64,000 nucleotides of DNA from Streptomyces sp. NBC_00247 (GTDB lineage Bacteria; Actinomycetota; Actinomycetes; Streptomycetales; Streptomycetaceae): assembly GCF_036188265.1 (NCBI RefSeq), contig NZ_CP108093.1, positions 930,001 to 994,000 of the forward strand. The letters run 5' to 3'. Positions 7,901 to 19,054 of the stretch are shown in pieces. The first letter of the stretch is position 1. The number at the start of each line of letters is the position of its first letter. Made by a program: the position numbers and the translations under genes. Under the pieces are notes generated by a model. That model had not been told where the DNA came from, did no database searches, and saw only the letters and a program-made list of their open reading frames with translations.

Positions 7901-9133
7901 TCAGGAGACGGGCCGGGAGTCGGTCCACACCGACTCGAACTCCTCGCGGTACGTCTCGAACAGTCCGTGCTCGGCCTCCTGCCCCACCCGGACGACCGCA
8001 CGCCCGCCGCCCCGGAGGACCAGGACGGGCGCCTCCATCCCGCGTGCGCGGCGCAGGTAGGGCTGGACGACGCCCACCGCGCCCGGTCCGTCGCCGTCGA
8101 CCAGATAGGCGGTGAAGCGCGGGGTCTCGTCGAACACCTGGATCTGGAAGGCCCCCGGGTCGCGGAGTCGGGCCCGCACCCTGCGCATGTGCAGGATGTT
8201 CATCTCGACGGACCGGCTCAGCTCGCCCTTGCGCAGGCTGAGTTCCCTCTCGCGGCGGCGGACCGCGCTGCTGGCCGGGTTGATGAAGAGCAGCCTGATC
8301 CGGCAGCCGGTCTCGGCGAGCCGGACCAGCCGTCGTCCGGAGAAGTTCTGCACGAGCAGGTTGAGCCCTATGCCGATCGCGTCGAGCCGGCGGGAGTTGC
8401 CGAACAGGTCCTCGGCGGGGAGCTGGCGCTGCAGCCGGACCCGGTCGGGGTGGACGGAGACCACGTCGGCGTACCGGTCGCCGACCAGGGATTCCACGGC
8501 GTCGACGGGCAGCCGGTCGGCGGAGGGCACGGCGGCACCGCCGCCGAGGATGGTCAGGAGCCGCTGGGAGGCCCGCTCGGCCTGGGCGTGGACCGCCTCG
8601 TTGAGCGCGCGGTTGCGGGAGACGACGTTGCGCGCGACCTCCAGCTCGTCCAGCGCCAGCTCGACGTCGCGCCGGTCGTCGAAGTACGGCTCGAAGCACG
8701 GCCAGTGCTGGACCATCAGCTCGCGGAGCTGGGGCAGGGTCAGGAAGCTCAGGACGTTGTCGTCGGCCGGATCGAGCAGATAGCCCTTCCTGCGGGACAC
8801 CTCACGTACCGCGACGGCCCGCTGCACCCACTCCTGCCCGGCGGGCCCGGCGGCGGCCACCACCCAGTCCTCGCCGTTCACCGGCGCGTAGACGGGCCGC
8901 AGCACGGCGGCGACGACCGCGCGGAGCCGCTGCTCGACGAGATTCAGCCAGATGTACGCACGCCCGGCGCGCTGGGCACGAGTCCGCACCTCGCCCCAGT
9001 CCTCGGCGCTCCAGCCCAGCTCCGCGCCGATCTCCAGGGGCTGCGCCAGGGATACCGTCCCGGGCGGCGCGTCGTTCGACTCCCCCTCGTGACTCACGTC
9101 ACCCGGAGGCAGCTCGAACCCTCCCGAGCTCAC
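7901..9133 (-). CDS. SAV2148-type HEPN domain protein
   Basis: The 410-residue protein strongly resembles the Streptomyces family annotated as SAV2148-type HEPN proteins, with the stretch AGRAYIWLNLVEQRLRAVVA near residues 57-76 and RKGYLLDPADDNVLSFL near 115-131. A HEPN-like catalytic motif R-x6-H is visible as RALNEAVH (about residues 175-182), compatible with an RNase or nucleotidyl-transfer site. The C-terminal half has a phospholipase-D-like feel (LLFINPASSAV, INILHMRRVRARLRD) but I do not see HKD motifs. GTG 9133 is chosen because it gives the family-typical N-terminus; other GTGs occur upstream. Function unknown. It is divergent from glgX. Confidence 0.85.
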   Translation of the reverse strand: MSSGGFELPPGDVSHEGESNDAPPGTVSLAQPLEIGAELGWSAEDWGEVRTRAQRAGRAYIWLNLVEQRLRAVVAAVLRPVYAPVNGEDWVVAAAGPAGQEWVQRAVAVREVSRRKGYLLDPADDNVLSFLTLPQLRELMVQHWPCFEPYFDDRRDVELALDELEVARNVVSRNRALNEAVHAQAERASQRLLTILGGGAAVPSADRLPVDAVESLVGDRYADVVSVHPDRVRLQRQLPAEDLFGNSRRLDAIGIGLNLLVQNFSGRRLVRLAETGCRIRLLFINPASSAVRRRERELSLRKGELSRSVEMNILHMRRVRARLRDPGAFQIQVFDETPRFTAYLVDGDGPGAVGVVQPYLRRARGMEAPVLVLRGGGRAVVRVGQEAEHGLFETYREEFESVWTDSRPVS

Positions 9134-9526
9134 CCGTACACCGCCTTCCACTCCCCCACCCAACGATCACGGAAGGGTACTCCGCGAGCACGGACCCGTG
9201 CAGCCCCCTGCCGAGGACGCTCCGTCAACTGGTGTACCGAAAACGCGGGTTCCCTGGCCGGTCACGCGGCGGAGTGAGCTGATTCATAGTGAGGTGTCCG
9301 GTCGGCGCCCGGTGTTCGGGGTGGTGGGGAGGTTCCTGCGGACCGGGCGGACCGCAGGGGTGTAAGGCGGTGCGGCGTGTTGACGGCCCGCGCCGGGGTA
9401 TACGGCGCACGGCGCCTCCCGTTCGCGACCGCACCGGCCGACGTACTAGGTACGCGCGCCACTTTCGGGGATTATCTGGCTGAAGAACCGCACCACACCC
9501 GGATCAGAAGTGGAAGAGTCATATCT
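9134..9526. other. Intergenic region between HEPN gene and glgX
   Basis: These 393 bases separate divergent genes and show no supportable gene. A ribosome site (ggaagag, about 9512-9518) precedes glgX. The GC-rich stretch at 9230-9440 carries promoter-like fragments but no well-spaced -35/-10 pair that I can defend. Confidence 0.4.
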
Positions 9527-11707
<2,181 letters not shown>

Positions 11708-11891
11708 GTGGTGCGCGGGGGAAGCGCGCGCGTCGAGGCCCCCGGCGCCCGCGCTTCCCCGTCCCGGCCTGCGGCGGAGTGTCCCGCGCCCTCCGTCCGG
11801 GTGAATTCCGCCGGGTGCATCCGTGCGGTCGCGGGCAGCCGGGAGCGGGGCGGATGACACGGACGGGCCGCGAGTGGGTACGTAACCGGGC

Positions 11892-14300
11892 ATGACGCCC
11901 ACCGCCACGTACCGGCTCCAGCTCCAACCGGACTTCACCTTCGCGGATGCCGGGGAGGCGGTCCCGTACCTCGCCTCGCTCGGAGTCTCCCATCTGCACC
12001 TGTCCCCGGTCCTGGAGGCGGTGCCCGGTTCCCGCCACGGGTACGACGTCACCGATCCCGGCCGGGTCCGCGCCGAGCTGGGCGGCGAGGAGGGGCTGCG
12101 CAGGCTCTCCGCGACCGCCCGCGCGCACGGGCTCGGGCTGATCGTCGACATCGTGCCGAACCACATGGCCGCCTCCCCGCGCCACAACGAGGCGCTCCGG
12201 GAGGTGCTGCGCGAAGGTCCGTCCTCGCCGTACGCCCGCTGGTTCGACATCGACTGGGAGGGCGGCGGCGGGAAGGTGCTGCTGCCGGTCCTCGCGGGGC
12301 CGGTCGGCGAGGAGCTGGGGCGGTTCGCGGTCGACGGGCGGGTGCTGCGGTACGGCGAGCAGGAGTTCCCGCTCCGCGCGGGCACCGGGCAGCTCGCGCT
12401 GCCCGAGCTGCTGGAGTCCCAGCACTACCGGCTCGGCTGGTGGCGGCTGGCCCGCACCGAGCTGAACTACCGCCGCTTCTTCACCATTTCGGACCTGATC
12501 GCCGTGCGCGTCGAACACCCCGAGGTCTTCGACGCCACGCACGGCAAGATCCTCGGACTCGTCCGGGACGGTGTCGTGGAAGGGCTGCGCATCGATCATC
12601 CGGACGGACTCGCCGATCCCGCCGGGTATCTGGAACGCCTCGCCGAAGGGACCGGCAGCCGGTGGACGGTGGTGGAGAAGATCCTCACCGGCGAGGAGAC
12701 CCTCCCGGCCGGCTGGGCGGTGGCGGGAACCACCGGCTACGACGCGCTGCACCGCATCGACGGGCTCTTCACCGACCCGCTCGGCGCCGCCGGACTACTG
12801 GGCCATTACCGCGAGTTCGCCGGGCCGCCCGCCGAAGAGGGCGGGTCCTGGACCGAGACCGCGCGGCGGGCCGCACGGCACGTCGTCGGCCACGACCTCG
12901 CTGCCGAGACGGCCTGGCTCACCCGGCTGGCCGTACGGATCTGCGCGCGGGACTCCCGGCTGCGCGACCACGCCCCGTGGGCGCTGCACACCGCCGTGAC
13001 CGAACTGCTGGTCCGGGTCCCGGTGTACCGGCCGTACGTCGGTGCGGGCGGCCCCGTCTCCGAGTCGGCCGAGGCGGCCCTCCCCGAGGCGGCGGTACGG
13101 GACGCGAAAGCGGCGTTCTCCGTACCCGAGGAGGCGGGGGCGGTCGACGTGGTGCGGGAACTCGCGCTGGGCAGGCTGGGGAGCGGCCCCGAACAGGCCT
13201 CTTTCTGCGCCCGGTTCGCCCAGACGGCGTCCGCCTTGCACGCCAAGTCCGTGGAGGACACCGCTTTCTACCGGTACGTACCGCTGATCTCGGCGACCGA
13301 GGTGGGCGCGCGGCCGGGCAGGCCCGCGGTGGAGCCCGCCGAATTCCACGCGTTCTGTTCCCGACTGGCCCGGGACTGGCCGACCACCGGCACGGTGCTC
13401 ACCACGCACGACACGAAGCGCAGCGCCGACGTCCGCGCCCGGATCGCCGTCCTCTCCGAATGCCCCGCCCGATGGGCGGAGTTGATGCGTCAGGTGACGG
13501 ACGCGACTCCGGCCCGTGCCCCGGACGGGCAACTCGCTTGGCAGGCCTGGCAGTCGGCCTTCGGCTGTGTGGACCTGCCGGCCTCCGAGGCTGCGGGCAG
13601 GCTGGAGCCCGCACTGCTGAAGGCCGTACGCGAGGCGGGTCTGCACACCACCTGGACCGAGCCCGACCCCTCGTACGAGCGTGCGGTGTCCGACTTCGTC
13701 GCTGCCGGGCCCGGCAGCGCCGGGGGTCCCGCCCGCGAGCTCCTCGCGGCCTTCGCCCGTACGCTCGCCCCCCAGGTGCGGGCCAATGTGCTGGGCGCGG
13801 CCCTCGTCCATCTGACGATGCCCGGAGTTCCCGATCTCTACCAGGGATCGGAGGTGGAGTACCTCGCCCTGGTGGACCCGGACAATCGGAGGCCCTTCGC
13901 GGAGCCGGTGCGGGCAGCCGCTGCGGCGGGCACCTCGGGCGAGAAGGCCCGGGTGACCGCCGCCGCGCTCCGGCTCCGCGCCGCGCTTCCGTCCGTGTTC
14001 GGCGAGTCGGGGACGTACGCCCCGCTCACCGCGCGGGGTCCCGCGGCGGCGCACGCGTTGGCGTTCTGCCGGTCGGGCGAGGTGGTCACGGCGGTGACCC
14101 GGCTCTCGCTCCGGCTGGCCGAGGCGGGCGGCTGGCGGGACACCGTCCTGCCACTGCCGGACTCCGGTCCCTGGCACGATCTCCTCTCCGAGGAGGGGGA
14201 GTTCGGCGGCGGTGAGGTGGCGGCCGCCGAGCTGTTCGCCGCACGCCCGGTCGCGCTGCTCAGGAGGGGGCCCAGGGGTACCGGTCACGAGCGTGGGTGA
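11892..14300 (+). CDS. treY: Malto-oligosyltrehalose synthase
   Basis: The 802-residue GH13 enzyme turns the reducing-end alpha-1,4 bond of a maltodextrin into an alpha-1,1 bond, making maltooligosyl-trehalose. Diagnostic parts are TATYRLQLQPDFTFADA at the N-terminus, SRHGYDVTDPGRV, DIVPNHMA, EGLRIDHPDGLADP (nucleophile Asp near residue 233), VEKILTGEE (Glu near 262) and TTHDTKRSADVRARI near 503. Length is normal for TreY. It lies directly after glgX. TreZ, which releases trehalose from the product, lies 6.5 kb further on at 20796, separated by unrelated genes. TACGTA seven bases before the ATG may be a leaderless-type -10. Confidence 0.96.
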   Translation: MTPTATYRLQLQPDFTFADAGEAVPYLASLGVSHLHLSPVLEAVPGSRHGYDVTDPGRVRAELGGEEGLRRLSATARAHGLGLIVDIVPNHMAASPRHNEALREVLREGPSSPYARWFDIDWEGGGGKVLLPVLAGPVGEELGRFAVDGRVLRYGEQEFPLRAGTGQLALPELLESQHYRLGWWRLARTELNYRRFFTISDLIAVRVEHPEVFDATHGKILGLVRDGVVEGLRIDHPDGLADPAGYLERLAEGTGSRWTVVEKILTGEETLPAGWAVAGTTGYDALHRIDGLFTDPLGAAGLLGHYREFAGPPAEEGGSWTETARRAARHVVGHDLAAETAWLTRLAVRICARDSRLRDHAPWALHTAVTELLVRVPVYRPYVGAGGPVSESAEAALPEAAVRDAKAAFSVPEEAGAVDVVRELALGRLGSGPEQASFCARFAQTASALHAKSVEDTAFYRYVPLISATEVGARPGRPAVEPAEFHAFCSRLARDWPTTGTVLTTHDTKRSADVRARIAVLSECPARWAELMRQVTDATPARAPDGQLAWQAWQSAFGCVDLPASEAAGRLEPALLKAVREAGLHTTWTEPDPSYERAVSDFVAAGPGSAGGPARELLAAFARTLAPQVRANVLGAALVHLTMPGVPDLYQGSEVEYLALVDPDNRRPFAEPVRAAAAAGTSGEKARVTAAALRLRAALPSVFGESGTYAPLTARGPAAAHALAFCRSGEVVTAVTRLSLRLAEAGGWRDTVLPLPDSGPWHDLLSEEGEFGGGEVAAAELFAARPVALLRRGPRGTGHERG

Positions 14301-14413
14301 CACGGGGGACGCGACCGACACACCGGAGGCGTGCGGGGCGGCCCGGGCAGGTGGGCGGACGCGCGTGCGGAAGGCTGACGGCCGCGCGTGCCCGGGCGCC
14401 GCGGTGGAACCGG

Positions 14414-14956
14414 TCAGGGCCGGTCTTCGCGTTGTTCCCCCGGGCCGGGCCGGGCCATCCGGAGGTTCGGCAGCTTGTCCCGCCACAAGTGCCGCTCGCC
14501 GGTGTCCTCGAACCCGTGGCGCCGGTAGAAGTCGATGGCCCGGTCGTTGTAGGCGGTGACCCACAGGCGGACGGGTGCGGAGCCGGCCCAGGTGAGGAAG
14601 GCCACCATCAACTCGCCTCCGATGCTCCGGCCCTGCGCCCGGGGCAGCAAGTACATCGGTCCGAGACTGACCGCTCCGCCGTCGTCGTCGCGACGCCCGC
14701 ACAGCAAGCCGATGATCTCGCCCTCCTCCCGCACGACACGGCAGAAACGGTGTGCGGGTCGACGCTGGGCCTCGTCGATGAACCCTTGCCACCGGGCGAT
14801 GCCCTCGTCGGTGACCACGTCGCCGCGCTGCGCCCGGATCCATGCCTCGTCGATCCCCGCGTCCTGGTTGGGGTAGGTCAGTAGCCAGGCCGCCAGGAGG
14901 GTGTGGGCAAGGGCTGGGGCGTCCTCGACCCGGGGGGTGTCGGTCACGAAGTTCAC
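14414..14956 (-). CDS. GNAT family N-acetyltransferase
   Basis: This 180-residue protein has the GNAT fold order: an N-terminal helix with ALAHTLLAAWLLTYP, central strand GEIIGLLCGR, motif A MYLLPRAQGRSIGGELM (acetyl-CoA pyrophosphate loop Q-G-R-S-I-G-G, about residues 115-131), and C-terminal VTAYNDRAIDFYRRHGFEDTG. It transfers an acetyl group from acetyl-CoA to an unknown amine. GTG 14956 is chosen as the first in-frame start after the low-complexity upstream extension; GTG 14947 is an alternative. It reads toward treY. Confidence 0.9.
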   Translation of the reverse strand: MNFVTDTPRVEDAPALAHTLLAAWLLTYPNQDAGIDEAWIRAQRGDVVTDEGIARWQGFIDEAQRRPAHRFCRVVREEGEIIGLLCGRRDDDGGAVSLGPMYLLPRAQGRSIGGELMVAFLTWAGSAPVRLWVTAYNDRAIDFYRRHGFEDTGERHLWRDKLPNLRMARPGPGEQREDRP

Positions 14957-15084
14957 CCTGGCATTGTCCGGCGCGGCCCTTCGGATCGTCCTGCGATTTC
15001 CGTCGTCACCGGGGGCGTGCTCGACGGCCTCTCCGTGCCTGGCAGCCGCTGCCGCCCCCGCGTCGCCGGCCCGGGCCACAGCCG

Positions 15085-15756
15085 TCAGCCCTTCCCGTGC
15101 GTCGCGAGGCGGGTGAGGCTGCGGTCGTGCGGGCGGCTGAGGAGCAGCAGGGAGCAGACTGCGCCGATGAGCGCGCAGAACATGTCCCACTGGGTGTCCC
15201 ACACGTCGCCCTGGGTGGCGAGGAACGAGTCGGCGGCTTCTCCTCCGGTCACCGCCGCCAGCCACTCCAGCATCTCGAAGACGGCGCTGAAGGCGAGGCA
15301 GGCGCACACGGTCAGCGGGGGGAGCCAGCGGCTGCCGCGCAGGGGCGAGGTGCGGACGAGGAGTTCCCGGACCAGGATCGCGGGCACGAACCCCTGCATG
15401 AGGTGGCCGAGGCGGTCGTACGGGTTGCGTTCCAGACCGAACCAGTCGCGTACCCAGTCACCGGCGGGCACCTCGGCGTACGTGTAGTGCCCGCCCACCA
15501 TGAGGACGAGGGCGTGGACGGCCAGCAGTCCACAGAGCAGGCCGCTCAGCGGGAACCGCTTGCGCAGCAGGAACAGGGCCGGCAGGCCGATCATCACCCA
15601 CACCGTTTCCAGCACCCAGGTGCCGGGTTCCTTGGCGCCCCAGGCGGACACGGCCAGCGCCACGGCGACCGCCGGTGCGAGAACGGCGGGCAGCAGGCGG
15701 CCCGTGGTCGACGGAACCTCCGACGGGATTTCGACGGACGGGTGGGTGGCGGGCAT
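15085..15756 (-). CDS. DUF2238 family integral membrane protein
   Basis: The 223-residue protein has about six hydrophobic helices and the conserved DUF2238 features YDRLGHLMQGFVPAIL (about residues 110-125), FEMLEWLAA and DVWDTQWDMFCALIGA near 180. The family, which includes YjdF of enteric bacteria, is of unknown function in the cell membrane. ATG 15756 is chosen because gaggag lies six bases upstream, preferable to the ATG at 15789. It reads leftward behind the FHA gene with a 221-base gap that shows nothing convincing. Confidence 0.88.
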   Translation of the reverse strand: MPATHPSVEIPSEVPSTTGRLLPAVLAPAVAVALAVSAWGAKEPGTWVLETVWVMIGLPALFLLRKRFPLSGLLCGLLAVHALVLMVGGHYTYAEVPAGDWVRDWFGLERNPYDRLGHLMQGFVPAILVRELLVRTSPLRGSRWLPPLTVCACLAFSAVFEMLEWLAAVTGGEAADSFLATQGDVWDTQWDMFCALIGAVCSLLLLSRPHDRSLTRLATHGKG

Positions 15757-15977
15757 CACGCGCTCCTCTTGTCTGGGCTGTGCCGCCATTCTCGGCCGGC
15801 CCGAGGAGCCCGGGACTGAGTGCCGCTACTCAACAGCCGTGCTCATGTACCTGGTTGGAGGCTGAGGGCACGTGCCGCGCGAGGTGGCGCCATGGGGGCG
15901 CCGGTGGGGTGCGTTCCCCGGTCCCGCCCGGGCGGTCCGCACCCGCGGGTCCGACGACGACCGGGGCGCCGCCCGCT

Positions 15978-16583
15978 TCAGAGGGCCGGCGGGCTGTCCG
16001 GCGGGAGGTCCGGCCGCCGCTCCGGCGGGAGGGGCGGGGGCGCTGTCAGGCGGAAGGTCATGTGGCCGAAGCTCACCTGGTCGCCCTCGCGGACCGGGAC
16101 CACTCCGACGACCCGCTGTCCGTTGACGCAGGTGCCGTTGGTCGAGCCGAGGTCGCGGAGCAGCCAGATCCGTCCCCGTGCGGTGAGTTCGGCGTGGTTG
16201 CGGGAGACCGTCTCGTGGTTGAGCCGCAGTCCGTTGCCCGGGTCGCGCCCGATGAGCAGCGGGTACGGTCCGGGGGCGGGCAGCAGGAGCCGCGGCAGCT
16301 TCCCGGCTTGCCACGCCATGCGCAGCCGGCCGGGGAAACCGGAGACCGTGCCGACCGCGCGCAACAGGCCGCGGCTCCACACGCGCTCCTCGCGCAGGTC
16401 GGCGGTGAGGGCCGCCAGGTCCTCGGGCCGGTGGGCGGCGAGGGCGAGTTCCATCCGGCGCAGGAAGGTGTCGTGGGACAGCCGTCCCTGGGCGGCGCCC
16501 TCCCTCAGCACGTCGAGGACACGGTCGCGTTGGACGTCGGACACCCGCGCGGGATACGTGTGGAACTCGGAGGAAGACGTCAC
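15978..16583 (-). CDS. DUF1707 and FHA domain protein
   Basis: This 201-residue cytoplasmic protein joins two domains. Residues 10-65 match DUF1707 (RVSDVQRDRVLDVLREGAAQ, GRLSHDTFLRRMELALAA), a small helical domain common in actinobacterial signalling proteins. Residues 100-180 form an FHA domain that binds phosphothreonine: LLIGRDPGNGLRL, VSRNHAEL, LLRDLGSTNGTCVNG. All key FHA residues (Arg, Ser, Asn-His, Gly-Ser-Thr-Asn-Gly) are present. It is likely to read out Ser/Thr kinase activity. GTG 16583 is chosen because the sequence before it is low-complexity. No kinase gene is adjacent. Confidence 0.9.
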   Translation of the reverse strand: MTSSSEFHTYPARVSDVQRDRVLDVLREGAAQGRLSHDTFLRRMELALAAHRPEDLAALTADLREERVWSRGLLRAVGTVSGFPGRLRMAWQAGKLPRLLLPAPGPYPLLIGRDPGNGLRLNHETVSRNHAELTARGRIWLLRDLGSTNGTCVNGQRVVGVVPVREGDQVSFGHMTFRLTAPPPLPPERRPDLPPDSPPAL

Positions 16584-16699
16584 CCGGTGATTGTCGGGCC
16601 GAGCGGCCCGGGGTGTCCAGAAGCGGCGTCGGCGGACCGGACCGGGTGGCGACGCGCCGAGGAGGCCCGGCCGGGGGCTCCTCAGCCGGTGGGGGCTCC

Positions 16700-17038
16700 T
16701 CAACCGGTGGGGGCTTCTCCCGAGCGCTCCAGGTCGAGCGCCACGGTGCGGACGGCTTCGACGATGGGCAGCAGCTTCCGGCCGAACGGGGTGAGGCCGT
16801 ACACCGCCGACTGCTTGCTCCTCGACTCCGCGACCCGTACGACGACGCCGGCGTCGTCCAGCTTGCGCAGCCGGCTGGTCAGAGTGACGGCGTTGACCTT
16901 CGGAATGGCCCGCTGCAGTTCGTTGAAGCGCATTTCCGACTTCTGCAGGGTCATCACGATCGCCAGGGTCCACAGGTCACCGACGACCGACAGGATCTCC
17001 ATGCACCGCGCTGTCTGGAGGTCTTCGGGTTGATTCAT
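16700..17038 (-). CDS. HxlR-family transcriptional regulator
   Basis: The 112-residue winged-helix protein shows the HxlR signature: CMEILSVVGDLWTLAIVMTL (residues 12-31, with the family Cys12), MRFNELQRAIPKVNAVTLTSRLRKLDDAGVV for the recognition helix, and GLTPFGRKLLPI in the wing. HxlR regulators often sense electrophiles or oxidants through the N-terminal cysteine and control a divergent oxidoreductase gene. Here it is divergent from an NAD(P)-binding protein, and a 23-base dyad at 17143-17165 lies between them. ATG start at 17038. Confidence 0.93.
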   Translation of the reverse strand: MNQPEDLQTARCMEILSVVGDLWTLAIVMTLQKSEMRFNELQRAIPKVNAVTLTSRLRKLDDAGVVVRVAESRSKQSAVYGLTPFGRKLLPIVEAVRTVALDLERSGEAPTG

Positions 17039-17142
17039 GGTGTGGCCATTTTAGGCCGCGCCCGCCCCTTGCCCGCCCCGACGGGCAGGGGGACACGGCC
17101 TGGGGGGGTTTCCGGGTGACCGCCGTGGTAGCGTCACCCCCT

Positions 17143-17165
17143 ACCGCTAAAGAATCTTTAGTGGT
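17143..17165. promoter_or_regulatory. Operator-like dyad between HxlR gene and its divergent partner
   Basis: The 23-base sequence is an almost exact inverted repeat around CTAAAGAATCTTTAG, mismatched only at the centre and at one symmetric pair. It is strikingly AT-rich for this genome and ends 20 bases before the 17185 start. Dyads like this in the gap of an HxlR pair are normally the regulator's binding site. That assignment is inference. Confidence 0.65.
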
Positions 17166-17184
17166 TCTTCGAAGGGGGCACTCC

Positions 17185-17793
17185 ATGAGGATCACGATCT
17201 TCGGCTCGACCGGGCGGATGGGCCAGTTACTGGTGCGTCAAGCCCTCGACGCGGGGCACATCGTCACGGCCTACGCCCGCACACCGGCGAAACTCCTCGT
17301 CTCGCACCCGAACTTGTCCGTCGTGGCCGGCCAACTCGACGACGAGGAAGCGATCCTCGAAGCGGTCCGCGGCGCCGATGCCGTCATCGAGGGCGTCGGC
17401 TCGGAGAGCGCCGCCACCCGCAGGATCATCGCCGCGATGGACGCGTCCGGGGTCGGACGGTTGGTCGTGGTGTCCACGTGCAGCGTGCCGGACCCGGCCG
17501 ACCTGCCGGATCTGAAGTTCAAGGCCCTCGTCCGGTTCGTCAAGACCGCCGCGCCCCGCGCGTGGGCCGAAGTGCGCGCCGCAGCCGAGGCGGTGCGCGC
17601 CAGCGACCTGGACTGGACGCTGGTCCGCGTGGCCAAACTCGACAACGGTCCGGCGACCGGGGAGATCAAGGTGGGTCACTACGGCCACGCGGTGGTGGGT
17701 CTCTCCCTCAGCCGCGCCGACATGGCGTCCTTCCTCCTCGGCCAGGTGACCGACCTGACCCACCTGCGCGAGGCCCCGGCGATCAGCAACTGA
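17185..17793 (+). CDS. NAD(P)H-binding SDR-like protein, HxlR-controlled
   Basis: This 202-residue protein starts MRITIFGSTGRMGQLLVRQA, an NAD(P)-binding GSTGRMG motif at residues 7-13. The rest follows the NAD(P)H-binding NmrA-like subfamily: GQLDDEEAILEAVRGADAVI, VVSTCSVPDP, and DLDWTLVRVAKL near the C-terminus. ATG 17185 follows gaaggggg by about six bases; an upstream in-frame GTG at 17116 would cover the operator and is rejected. Such proteins may be quinone or flavin reductases or redox sensors. The divergent HxlR gene probably controls it. Confidence 0.9.
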   Translation: MRITIFGSTGRMGQLLVRQALDAGHIVTAYARTPAKLLVSHPNLSVVAGQLDDEEAILEAVRGADAVIEGVGSESAATRRIIAAMDASGVGRLVVVSTCSVPDPADLPDLKFKALVRFVKTAAPRAWAEVRAAAEAVRASDLDWTLVRVAKLDNGPATGEIKVGHYGHAVVGLSLSRADMASFLLGQVTDLTHLREAPAISN

Positions 17794-17855
17794 ACGCCGG
17801 ACCGGGGCGGGTGGCCCGGGCCGGGACCGCTCCCTACCCACCCGCCCGCCCGCGA

Positions 17856-18995
17856 TCAGCCGGCGTTCTCCGGAGCCCGGGTGGACCTCGTGTTCTCCGC
17901 CGCCCTCTCCGCGAGCCATCGCAGCCGCAGCATCTGCTCCTCGGGAATGGTGGCGTCCTCGCCGCGCGGTCCGACGTTGAGCAGCAGGTTGCCGCCGTCC
18001 GCGGCGGTGTCCCGGACCAGGGCGGTGAGGGAGTCACGGCCGAGGAAGGCGTCGGACGGGGAGTTGCGGTTGTACCCGAAACTGTGGTCGATGCCGCGGG
18101 TGATCTCGTACGGGTCGGGGCCCGTGTAGCGGGCGAACTCCGGTGTACGGAAGTCGTAGTAGGGCGGCTTGCGCGGCACGAAGCCCTCGCCCTGGGCGAC
18201 CGTCCGCCGCTCCCAGCGGTCGTACAGCGCCCCGGCCACCGGGAGTCCGAAGGTGCGCCAGAGCGGCGAGCGCGGCAGCAGCCGGTCGTTGACGACTCCG
18301 TGCGGGACGGTGAAGCGGTAGTACGCGATCAGCCGCCGGATCTCGGGGGCGCCGGCCGGCCACGCGATGTCGTTCCAGAGGATGTCCGGGCGGTACCGGC
18401 GTACGAGTTCCCGCAGTTGGGCGTCGGCGTACTCGGGGTAGCGGCCCCGGGGCACGGAAGCGAGCATGTCGGCGGCGGTGCCCACCGGGCGGCTGTCGAA
18501 GGTCCAGTCGAGTCCGCCGGAGTAGTACACCCCGAAGCGCAGCCCCTCGGCCCGGACCGCTTCGGCGAACTCGCCCACGACGTCACGGGCGGTGTGCCAG
18601 CCGGCGCGGTGCGGGTTGCGGACCTCGGAGGGCCAGAGGCAGTAGCCGTCGTGGTGTTTGGTGACCAGGACGGCGTAACGGGCCCCGGCGGCACGGAAGG
18701 CGCGCGCCCACGCGGCCGGGTCCCAGCTCGCGAGCCCGTCCTCGAACTCCCGGCCGAAGTCGGTGTAGGGCTTGTCCCCGTAGGTGGCCCGGTGGTGGGC
18801 GAAGACCGGGCTGCCGGGAAAGCGGAGCCCGTTCTCGTACCACTCGGCGTACGGGGTCCAGGCGAGCGGGGCGGCTCGCCCGGCCAGGGGGAGGTCGGCG
18901 GGCGCGGTGCGGGGCGAGGCCCAGCCGGGTACCGACGCGGGCGTCCAGTGCACGAATATCCCCAGGCCGGCCTGGGTCCACCATTGAGCAACCAT
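17856..18995 (-). CDS. GH29 alpha-L-fucosidase
   Basis: This 379-residue glycoside hydrolase has GH29 hallmarks: GLGIFVHWTPASVPGW at residues 10-25, YAVLVTKHHDGYCLWPS near 107-123, and DILWNDIAWP near 205-214, whose Asp is the family nucleophile. It removes alpha-L-fucose from glycans or glycosides. No signal peptide is visible, so it should act inside the cell on imported oligosaccharides, and it lacks the extra C-terminal sandwich of longer secreted members. ATG start at 18995. It sits directly downstream of the GH1 gene on the same strand, so the two may process the same imported glycoside. Confidence 0.93.
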   Translation of the reverse strand: MVAQWWTQAGLGIFVHWTPASVPGWASPRTAPADLPLAGRAAPLAWTPYAEWYENGLRFPGSPVFAHHRATYGDKPYTDFGREFEDGLASWDPAAWARAFRAAGARYAVLVTKHHDGYCLWPSEVRNPHRAGWHTARDVVGEFAEAVRAEGLRFGVYYSGGLDWTFDSRPVGTAADMLASVPRGRYPEYADAQLRELVRRYRPDILWNDIAWPAGAPEIRRLIAYYRFTVPHGVVNDRLLPRSPLWRTFGLPVAGALYDRWERRTVAQGEGFVPRKPPYYDFRTPEFARYTGPDPYEITRGIDHSFGYNRNSPSDAFLGRDSLTALVRDTAADGGNLLLNVGPRGEDATIPEEQMLRLRWLAERAAENTRSTRAPENAG

Positions 18996-19054
18996 GGCGC
19001 GAAGTATCGGTCACCGGGGCCCCGCCGGGAAGCCCCGCCCGTCCCGCCCCGGGT

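Noticed and set aside
9380..9404. TTGACG ... TATACG as a promoter for glgX
   Set aside because: The boxes are only 13 bases apart, too short for the main sigma factor.
12795..14843. Long leftward frame antisense to treY
   Set aside because: Only its last 140 residues correspond to a shadow of the GNAT gene region; treY and the GNAT gene explain the sequence.
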